Below are positions 1 to 5,376 of a stretch of 8,628 bases of DNA, one piece after another (the stretch's first letter is position 1; each line of letters opens with the position of its first letter). The translations under genes were made by a program, and so were the position numbers. Source of the DNA: Flavobacteriaceae bacterium (GTDB lineage Bacteria; Bacteroidota; Bacteroidia; Flavobacteriales; Flavobacteriaceae); contig NZAX01000067.1 in NCBI GenBank assembly GCA_002687665.1, positions 6,330 to 14,957 on the forward strand, written 5' to 3'. The notes under the pieces were generated by a model. That model worked only from the letters and a program-made list of their open reading frames with translations. It made no database searches and had not been told where the DNA came from.

Positions 1-2463
1 GGCAAAGTTCACTTGGTCAGCAATGTATTGTTTCAATTCGGGGTAACTGGCATAATAGGTATCGATGAGTTCTTTGGACTCAGAGCGGCTCAGGTTGGTC
101 TGTTGGCTTAATCCAAAGGCCGAAACCCCGTAAATGATCCCAAAGTTTACTGTTTTGGCATTGCTTCTTTGTTCGCGGGTCACTTCTTCGAGAGGAACAT
201 CAAAAACTCTTGCAGCGGTGGAAGCATGAATGTCTTCGTTGTTCTGAAAAGCCTTGACCATGGCAGGGTCTTTGCTCAGCGCAGCGATGATCCTAAGTTC
301 GATCTGAGAGTAATCTGCAGCCATCAGTATGTGGTCTTTATCTCGGGGGATAAAAGCTTTGCGTACCTCTTGCCCTCTGGGGGTTCGGATTGGAATGTTT
401 TGAAGGTTGGGGTTGTTGCTGCTCAAACGTCCAGTGGCTGCTACTGCCTGGTTATAAACCGTATGGATTCTTTGGGTACGAGGGTTGAGGTCATTGGGTA
501 AAGCCGATACATAGGTATTTTCTAGCTTTTGTAGGGAGCGCCATTCCAATATCTTGGCTACTATTGGGTGGTCTTTGGCCAGGTAGGAGAGAATATCTTC
601 GGCAGTGGAATACTGTCCGGTTTTGGTTTTTTTGGGTTTATCTACCAGTTTAAGTTTTTCAAAAAGTATGACCCCCAATTGTTTGGGAGAAGCCAAATTA
701 AAAGTTTCCCCTACTTCGGTAAAAATTTCTTTTTCTAAAATCATAATATCAGCCGTCAGGGTTTTGGACAGTTCATTCAAGAAATCCACATTCAGATTGA
801 TACCTTCTGCTTCCATATCTGTCAATACTTCCACCAAATTAATCTCAACGGTTTTAAAGAGCTCGGTGGTGAGGGCTTCGGCAAGTTCTTTTTCAAAATG
901 ATGTTTGAGCTGGAGGGTGATGTCGGTGTCTTCCACGGCATATTGGGTTTGTTGATCTAAAGGTACATCACGCATACTGCCCTGATTTTTTCCTTTTTTA
1001 CCGATCAATTCGGTGATGGATTGTGGGCTGTAATTCAGATAAGTTTCTGCCAAAATATCCATATTGTGCCGCATATCGGGATTTATCAGATAATGGGCTA
1101 TCATGGTGTCAAAAAGCGGCCCTGCGACCCTAAGGTCATATTTGAGCAAAACTTTCAGATCGTATTTCAGGTTGTGACCAATTTTTTCAATCTGCGGATT
1201 TTCAAAAAAGGGTTGAAAAGTATCCATGATGGCTTGGGTCTCTTCTTTATTCGGCGGCAGAGCGAGGTAATAACCTTTTTGTTTTTCCCAGCTAAAAGCA
1301 ATGCCGACCAACTCAGCTTGTAGGGCATCCAGACCGGTGGTTTCTGTATCAAAACAAACGCTGGTTTGTTGGAGTAATTTTTCAAGTAACAAGGATCTTC
1401 CGACAGGGCTATCCACCAATTGGTATTGGTGGTTGACCGATTGTTGGTTGTTTCTTGAAGTTTCAGCTACAGCGGTAGTTCCTTGTCCCGGTGGGGGATT
1501 AAAGAGATCAAACTGGGCAGTGGGAGCAGTAGGAGCTTTAGGAGCTGCTGGTGTTATTGCAGGGCTTGATTCGGGATTAAAGGTAAAAATCCTTTTAAAG
1601 TTTTCCTGTATTCTTCTGAATTCCAGTTCTTCAAAAATGGCAGAGGCAGCATCCATATCGGGATCAGAAAGCTCGTAATCTTTTTCGTTGAATTGAACGG
1701 GGACATCTGTGATGATGGTGGCCAATTTTTTGGACAGCACACCCAAATCTTTATTGGCCTCAATCTTTTCTTTGAGTTTGCCCTGAACCTGGTCGAGATT
1801 CTCGAGTAGGTTTTCCATACTGCCAAACTGCTTTAGGAACTTTTTGGCAGTTTTGTCTCCTACCCCGGGCAGTCCTGGAATGTTGTCTACGCTGTCGCCC
1901 ATCATGCCCAAGTAATCGATGACCTGCTCCGGTCTTTCGACTTCAAATTTTTCTTGAACTTCGGGTACTCCCCAAATTTCGATACCATTGCCCATACGGG
2001 CGGGGCGATACATAAATATGTTTTCCGAAACCAGTTGGGCAAAATCTTTATCTGGGGTTACCATAAAGGTTTGGTAATCTTCTTTTTCTGCTTGTTTGGC
2101 TAAGGTGCCAATGATGTCATCGGCTTCAAAGCCTTCCTTTACCACTACCGGTATATGCATTGCCTGGAGTATTTTTTGAATGTAGGGCACTGCAATGACA
2201 ATGGCTTCGGGAGTTTCGTCTCGGTTGGCCTTGTATTCGGTAAACATATCTGTCCTTTCCTGAGAGCCTCCTTTATCAAAGCAAACTGCCAGGTGGTCGG
2301 GCTTTTCGCGTTTGATCACATCCAAAAGCGAATTCATAAATCCCATAATGGCCGAGGTGTTCATTCCTTTGGAATTGATGCGGGGATTTTTAATAAAAGC
2401 ATAATAGCCTCTAAAGATTAGTGCGTAGGCATCAAGAAGGAAGAGTCTTTTTTTTCCACTCAT
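1..2463 (-). CDS. polA: DNA polymerase I, 5'-partial view (C-terminus outside window)
   Basis: Encodes DNA polymerase I, the cytoplasmic repair and Okazaki-fragment polymerase. The frame is open from the ATG at 2463 to base 1 (821 residues). Judged by the offset to E. coli Pol I (928 residues), about 120 residues, including the VHDE motif C, lie outside. The 5'-nuclease domain shows D11 in DAYALIFRGYYAF, EADD (113-116), TPDKD (136-140) and a helix-hairpin-helix block GDSVDNIPGLPGVG from 189. A Pro/Ala-rich linker spans about 300-345. The 3'-5' exonuclease looks active: D372 and E374 in FDTET, D435 in KYD, and Y508/D512 in YAVED. The polymerase has motif A DYSQIELR (717-724) and motif B residues R766, K770 and Y778. 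The start was chosen because it sits just before the conserved KKRLFLLDAY block and a matching promoter lies about 30 bases upstream. No Shine-Dalgarno sequence is visible. Divergent from tadA. Identification is certain. Confidence 0.97.
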   Translation of the reverse strand, partial: MSGKKRLFLLDAYALIFRGYYAFIKNPRINSKGMNTSAIMGFMNSLLDVIKREKPDHLAVCFDKGGSQERTDMFTEYKANRDETPEAIVIAVPYIQKILQAMHIPVVVKEGFEADDIIGTLAKQAEKEDYQTFMVTPDKDFAQLVSENIFMYRPARMGNGIEIWGVPEVQEKFEVERPEQVIDYLGMMGDSVDNIPGLPGVGDKTAKKFLKQFGSMENLLENLDQVQGKLKEKIEANKDLGVLSKKLATIITDVPVQFNEKDYELSDPDMDAASAIFEELEFRRIQENFKRIFTFNPESSPAITPAAPKAPTAPTAQFDLFNPPPGQGTTAVAETSRNNQQSVNHQYQLVDSPVGRSLLLEKLLQQTSVCFDTETTGLDALQAELVGIAFSWEKQKGYYLALPPNKEETQAIMDTFQPFFENPQIEKIGHNLKYDLKVLLKYDLRVAGPLFDTMIAHYLINPDMRHNMDILAETYLNYSPQSITELIGKKGKNQGSMRDVPLDQQTQYAVEDTDITLQLKHHFEKELAEALTTELFKTVEINLVEVLTDMEAEGINLNVDFLNELSKTLTADIMILEKEIFTEVGETFNLASPKQLGVILFEKLKLVDKPKKTKTGQYSTAEDILSYLAKDHPIVAKILEWRSLQKLENTYVSALPNDLNPRTQRIHTVYNQAVAATGRLSSNNPNLQNIPIRTPRGQEVRKAFIPRDKDHILMAADYSQIELRIIAALSKDPAMVKAFQNNEDIHASTAARVFDVPLEEVTREQRSNAKTVNFGIIYGVSAFGLSQQTNLSRSESKELIDTYYASYPELKQYIADQVNFA
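1519..1545 (-). repeat. Three tandem 9-bp units in the polA linker
   Basis: On the coding strand the units are GCTCCTAAA, GCTCCTACT and GCTCCCACT, encoding Ala-Pro-Lys, Ala-Pro-Thr and Ala-Pro-Thr (residues 307-315). They lie in the flexible linker between the 5'-nuclease and the proofreading domain. The repeat is in frame, so copy-number change would lengthen or shorten the linker without breaking the gene. It is immediately followed by the QFDLF pentapeptide (residues 317-321). Confidence 0.8.
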
Positions 2464-2493
2464 TCTAGGGTGATAAATGATCGGGTTAAGTTA

Positions 2494-2524
2494 CAAATAT
2501 AAAGTTTCGCTTGTACCCACTGAA
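2494..2524 (-). promoter_or_regulatory. Predicted polA promoter, Bacteroidota type
   Basis: Read on the minus strand, a perfect TAnnTTTG box (TATATTTG, plus coordinates 2494-2501) lies 20 bases after a TTC (2522-2524), close to the TTG -33 element of the Bacteroidota primary sigma factor. A start about seven bases downstream would leave a leader of roughly 24 bases before the polA ATG at 2463. The box is direct sequence evidence; its use is inferred. Confidence 0.6.
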
Positions 2525-2540
2525 GGGGTTTTGTATTTTC
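2511..2540 (+). promoter_or_regulatory. Predicted tadA promoter, Bacteroidota type
   Basis: TTG at 2511-2513 is followed after 20 bases by TATTTTC (2534-2540). This matches the Bacteroidota -7 box TAnnTTTG except for the final G. The box ends only five bases before the tadA ATG at 2546, so transcription would begin at or next to the start codon. The element overlaps the -33 region of the opposing polA promoter. Confidence 0.5.
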
Positions 2541-2545
2541 ACCCA

Positions 2546-2986
2546 ATGGAAAAATTTGATGATCATTACTTTATGAAGCAGGCCTTGCTGGAGGCCCAAA
2601 AAGCTTATGATGCGGATGAAGTGCCTGTAGGGGCTGTGGTGGTAATTGACAACAAAATCATTGCCCGAGCCCACAATTTGACAGAGCGGCTAAATGATGT
2701 GACAGCCCATGCCGAGATGCAAGCCATCACAGCGGCAGCAAACTTTTTAAACGGAAAATATTTAATTGGTTGTAGCCTTTATGTTACTCTGGAACCCTGT
2801 GTGATGTGTATGGGTGCGATTTATTGGTCCCAGCTAAGTAAAGTTGTTTTTGGAGCCAAAGACAAAAAAAGAGGATATCAACAGGCCCAATTAACACCTC
2901 ATCCAAAGGCTACTGTTTTGGAGGGGATCATGGCTGATGAGGCAGCGGCTTTAATCCAGGGATTTTTTCAAAAGAAAAGGCCATAA
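2546..2986 (+). CDS. tadA: tRNA-specific adenosine-34 deaminase
   Basis: Encodes a 146-residue zinc-dependent deaminase of the CDA superfamily. It converts A34 to inosine in the anticodon of tRNA-Arg(ACG), so that one tRNA can read several CGN codons. The zinc ligands and catalytic glutamate are visible as HAE (H55, E57) and PCVMC (C85, C88). VPVGAVVV (27-34), the substrate-side Asn in AHNL (N44) and the LEPCVMCMGAI block separate TadA from cytidine and guanine deaminases. The C-terminal LIQGFFQKKR helix is also typical. The frame is open upstream to an ATG at 2477, but the 23 extra residues (IGLSYKYKVSL...) overlap the putative promoters and show no family similarity. I therefore chose the ATG at 2546, directly before EKFDDHYFMKQAL. 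No Shine-Dalgarno sequence is present. The gene stands alone on its strand. Confidence 0.95.
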   Translation: MEKFDDHYFMKQALLEAQKAYDADEVPVGAVVVIDNKIIARAHNLTERLNDVTAHAEMQAITAAANFLNGKYLIGCSLYVTLEPCVMCMGAIYWSQLSKVVFGAKDKKRGYQQAQLTPHPKATVLEGIMADEAAALIQGFFQKKRP

Positions 2987-3012
2987 AAAAGCCTCCACTA
3001 AGGAGGCATTTA
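2985..3012. terminator. Rho-independent terminator shared by convergent tadA and cold-shock gene
   Basis: GCCTCC (2991-2996) and GGAGGC (3002-3007) form a six-pair GC-rich stem around a five-base ACTAA loop. Read on the minus strand the stem is followed by six T residues, a classical intrinsic terminator for the cold-shock gene whose stop is at 3031. Read on the plus strand it is followed by ATTTAAT, so it may also stop tadA transcripts, less efficiently. The T-tract overlaps the tadA stop codon (2984-2986). Confidence 0.85.
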
Positions 3013-3030
3013 ATGAGTCGTAAATGTATA

Positions 3031-3222
3031 TTATAACAGGGAAATTTGCGAAGCTTGCTTCCCTTTTTTTCCTTCTTCTTCTACATATTCAACTTTATCA
3101 CCCTCTTGGAGTGTTAGCCCATCAAGGGCAGAAACGTGAACGAAAACATCTTCTGAAGTTTCGTCATTTGTAATAAACCCATAACCTTTGGATCCATTAA
3201 AGAATTTAACTGTACCAGTCAT
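3031..3222 (-). CDS. Cold-shock domain protein, CspA family
   Basis: Encodes a complete 63-residue single cold-shock domain, a five-strand OB fold that binds single-stranded RNA or DNA and acts as an RNA chaperone in the cytoplasm. RNP1 is KGYGFI (residues 12-17, with Tyr where many have Phe) and RNP2 is VFVHV (26-30). The opening TGTVKFFN and the HVSAL segment are family hallmarks. The Trp seen in E. coli CspA (KWFN) is Phe here. The C-terminus ends GKQASQISLL instead of the common GPQAANV, with a Lys/Glu-rich turn (EEEGKKGK) before it. Only 58 bases separate the ATG from the upstream stop, so there is no room for a long E. coli cspA-type cold-responsive leader unless transcripts start inside the upstream gene. 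Family membership is certain; whether it is cold-induced cannot be read. Confidence 0.95.
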   Translation of the reverse strand: MTGTVKFFNGSKGYGFITNDETSEDVFVHVSALDGLTLQEGDKVEYVEEEGKKGKQASQISLL

Positions 3223-3243
3223 ATTTTAATTTAAAATTTTGTG

Positions 3244-3275
3244 CAAGTTACACTTTCTTAAGCGGGTAAACTCAA
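3244..3275 (-). promoter_or_regulatory. Weak candidate promoter for the cold-shock gene
   Basis: On the minus strand TTG (3273-3275) is followed after 22 bases by TAACTTG (3244-3250), an imperfect version of TAnnTTTG. Downstream comes a short leader made almost wholly of A and T before the ATG at 3222. The match is poor, so this is only a candidate. Confidence 0.28.
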
Positions 3276-3280
3276 TTAGA

Positions 3281-3523
3281 TCATTTTTTTTGATCCGAAT
3301 TCCGAAGTTTTTCTAAATTCTCTTGGGAAAGAGTGTAGTCTTTCAGCTTTTTTCCTTTCCATCGATGTACCAAAAAAAGTGGCATAAAGATAAACGCAGA
3401 GGTCAATACGGTGAATCCGATGATTTTATTTCCCAAAAAAGAATTACCGGAGCCCTTGACATAAAGCCCTGCTGCCAAACTGAATAGAATCCCCAAAAAA
3501 AGAAATCTCAACAAGTATCTCAT
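3281..3523 (-). CDS. Small two-helix membrane protein of unknown function
   Basis: I do not recognise this as a named protein. The 80-residue product has two hydrophobic segments, about residues 4-22 (LLRFLFLGILFSLAAGLYV) and 34-52 (IIGFTVLTSAFIFMPLFLV). A short loop, KGSGNSFLGNK, joins them. The tail is hydrophilic and strongly charged (HRWKGKKLKDY, then ENLEKLRNSDQKK). By the positive-inside rule, Arg-2 and Arg-6 and the basic tail suggest that both termini are cytoplasmic. The frame extends upstream to an ATG at 3598 inside aspS. The 25 extra residues there are polar and unlike a membrane protein start, so I chose the ATG at 3523, which gives a helix beginning right after the start and a 37-base gap to the aspS stop. 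No separate promoter is evident, so read-through from aspS is likely. Confidence 0.72.
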   Translation of the reverse strand: MRYLLRFLFLGILFSLAAGLYVKGSGNSFLGNKIIGFTVLTSAFIFMPLFLVHRWKGKKLKDYTLSQENLEKLRNSDQKK

Positions 3524-3560
3524 GACTAATGAATCTAGTGGTTGTAAGTATTTTCTTTGA

Positions 3561-5318
3561 TCAAGGATTTTTGGACAATGATTTAAGGTATAATTCATTC
3601 AATTTGGCATCTTCTAAAGCTGCCGGTGCATTGATCATTACGTCTCTACCGTTATTGTTTTTTGGGAATGCGATAAAGTCTCTGATGGTCTCGCTACCTC
3701 CAAGTATGGCTACCAAGCGATCAAGTCCCAATGCAATTCCACCGTGGGGTGGAGCACCGTATTTGAAGGCATCCATCAAAAAGCCAAATTGTTCTTGGGC
3801 TTCTTTTTCTGTGAATCCCAGCAGATCAAACATTTTCTCTTGCAGGGCTGTATCGTGGATTCGAATGGAACCACCACCAATTTCATTTCCATTCAATACC
3901 AGATCATAGGCATTGGCCTTTGCATTAGCGGGGTCGCTTTCCAACAAACCAATATCCTCTTTTTTAGGAGCGGTAAAAGGGTGGTGTATGGCGTGATATC
4001 GCTTCGTCTCATCGTCCCATTCCAGCAGCGGAAAGTCGGTCACCCAAAGGGCGGCAAACTCGTCGGGTTTTCTTAGTCCCATTGACTTAGCAATTTCCAT
4101 GCGTAGGGCACTCAGTTGGGTTCGGGTGGCTTGGGTTGGCCCTGCCATCACAAAGATCAAATCTCCAGCATTTGCTCCTGTTGCAGTCGCCCATTGGGAC
4201 AGATCTTCACTACCAAAAAATTTATCGACAGAGGATTTGTAGCTTCCATCCTCGTTAAATTTAACCCACACCAAACCTTTGGCACCAATCTGAGGTTGCT
4301 TTATCCATTCGATCCACCCATCAATTTCTTTTCGGGTCATGTTGGCACCTCCGGGTACTGCAATTCCCACTACCAATTCTTGACTGTCAAATACATTAAA
4401 GCCCTTATTTTGTGCCAGTGCATTGAGTTCTCCAAAAGTCATTCCAAAACGTATATCGGGTTTGTCATTACCGTACTTTTCCATTGCTTCTGCAAAAGTG
4501 ATTCGGGGAAAGTCACCCAACTCCAACCCTTTAATTTCTTTCAAAAGGTGTTGGATCAGGGCCTCAAATTGAGCTAAGACATCCTCTTGTTCAACAAATG
4601 TCATTTCACAATCGATCTGGGTAAATTCTGGTTGCCGGTCGGCCCTTAGGTCCTCATCCCTAAAGCATTTTACGATTTGGAAATATTTATCAAAACCTGC
4701 GATCATAAGGAGTTGCTTGAAGGTCTGTGGAGATTGAGGAAGGGCATAAAATTGTCCGCTATTCATTCTGGAAGGCACGACAAAATCACGAGCTCCCTCA
4801 GGAGTAGATTTAATCAAATAGGGTGTTTCTACATCGATAAAGTCTGCTTGGGATAAAAAATTCCGAACTACCATCGTCACTTTGTGCCTAAAGATGAGAT
4901 TCTCTCTTACCCGGTCGCGTCTTAAATCCAAATAGCGATATTGCATCCGCAGCTCGTCCCCCCCGTCCGTTTCATTTTCAATGGTAAATGGCGGAGTTTT
5001 GGAGGCGTTTAATACCGTTAATTCCATTACCAGTATTTCGATCCCTCCGCTAGCCATATTGGGGTTTTTGGATTCCCTCTCGATTACCTTTCCTTTGATT
5101 TGGATCACGTCTTCACGCCCCAACTCCAAAGATTTTTTATAAACCGCTTTGGGTGAACGCTCCTCATCAAAAACCAATTGGGTGATCCCAAAACGATCCC
5201 TCAAATCGATCCAAACGATAAAACCTTTATTCCTAATCCTTTGGACCCATCCGGCCAGGGTAACGTTTTCCTCGGAGTGATTTTCATTCAATTCGCCGCA
5301 GTGGTGTGATCTCAACAT
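3561..5318 (-). CDS. aspS: Aspartyl-tRNA synthetase, bacterial type
   Basis: Encodes a complete 585-residue class IIb aminoacyl-tRNA synthetase that charges tRNA-Asp with aspartate in the cytoplasm. Length matches E. coli AspRS (590). The N-terminal OB-fold anticodon-binding domain covers about 1-105 ([14 protein letters not shown]...[13 protein letters not shown]). The catalytic core carries the flipping loop STPEGARDF (171-179), QSPQ (195-198), class II motif 2 [14 protein letters not shown] (219-232, R220 the ATP-binding Arg) and motif 3 GIALGLDR (527-534, R534). The bacterial GAD insertion domain lies at roughly 290-415, which excludes the archaeal/eukaryotic type. GGGSIRIHD (481-489) is intact. 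At the position of E. coli Leu-30, which influences Asp versus Asn tRNA discrimination, this protein has Lys-31, so specificity cannot be settled from it. The ATG at 5318 is preceded by its own promoter box and no Shine-Dalgarno sequence. Confidence 0.98.
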   Translation of the reverse strand: MLRSHHCGELNENHSEENVTLAGWVQRIRNKGFIVWIDLRDRFGITQLVFDEERSPKAVYKKSLELGREDVIQIKGKVIERESKNPNMASGGIEILVMELTVLNASKTPPFTIENETDGGDELRMQYRYLDLRRDRVRENLIFRHKVTMVVRNFLSQADFIDVETPYLIKSTPEGARDFVVPSRMNSGQFYALPQSPQTFKQLLMIAGFDKYFQIVKCFRDEDLRADRQPEFTQIDCEMTFVEQEDVLAQFEALIQHLLKEIKGLELGDFPRITFAEAMEKYGNDKPDIRFGMTFGELNALAQNKGFNVFDSQELVVGIAVPGGANMTRKEIDGWIEWIKQPQIGAKGLVWVKFNEDGSYKSSVDKFFGSEDLSQWATATGANAGDLIFVMAGPTQATRTQLSALRMEIAKSMGLRKPDEFAALWVTDFPLLEWDDETKRYHAIHHPFTAPKKEDIGLLESDPANAKANAYDLVLNGNEIGGGSIRIHDTALQEKMFDLLGFTEKEAQEQFGFLMDAFKYGAPPHGGIALGLDRLVAILGGSETIRDFIAFPKNNNGRDVMINAPAALEDAKLNELYLKSLSKNP

Positions 5319-5335
5319 TTTGTGTGAATTAGTTG

Positions 5336-5364
5336 CAAATGTAATAAGCCTTTTCCATGACCAA
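5336..5364 (-). promoter_or_regulatory. Predicted aspS promoter, Bacteroidota type
   Basis: On the minus strand a perfect TAnnTTTG box (TACATTTG, 5336-5343) lies 18 bases downstream of TTG (5362-5364). The predicted start would give a leader of about 10 bases before the aspS ATG at 5318. The whole promoter fits inside the 49-base gap after the efflux gene, so aspS need not depend on read-through from it. Confidence 0.6.
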
Positions 5365-5376
5365 AAATTATTTTTG
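5362..5376. repeat. AT-rich inverted repeat across the efflux gene stop
   Basis: CAAAAAT (5362-5368) and ATTTTTG (5370-5376) are perfect 7-base inverted arms around one central base. The TAA stop of the efflux gene sits in the centre and the aspS -33 TTG lies at one edge. An RNA hairpin here would be weak and is not followed by a T-run on the minus strand, so a terminator role is doubtful. Confidence 0.45.

Noticed and set aside
169..501. Open frame of 110 codons antisense to polA
   Set aside because: It covers the polymerase motif A and B region of polA on the opposite strand and shows no domain. It is explained by polA codon bias.
2477..2545. N-terminal extension of TadA from an earlier ATG
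   Set aside because: The 23 extra residues resemble no deaminase N-terminus and the DNA carries both predicted promoters. The ATG at 2546 gives the normal family start.
3279..3295. GATCA/TGATC inverted repeat as a terminator of the small membrane gene
   Set aside because: The stem is only five mostly A-T pairs around a seven-base loop and no T-run follows on the minus strand, so intrinsic termination is unlikely.
3524..3598. Earlier start for the small membrane protein, overlapping aspS
   Set aside because: It would add a polar 25-residue leader in front of a membrane helix and overlap the aspS end by 38 bases. The ATG at 3523 is the simpler choice.
3529..3909. Open frame of 126 codons antisense to the aspS 3' end
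   Set aside because: Overlaps the motif 3 region of aspS on the other strand, with no start context and no family features.
4116..4577. Open frame of 153 codons antisense to aspS
   Set aside because: It lies wholly inside the well-supported aspS gene on the other strand, has a random-looking composition rich in Cys, His and Phe, and has no recognisable motif. It is a coding shadow.
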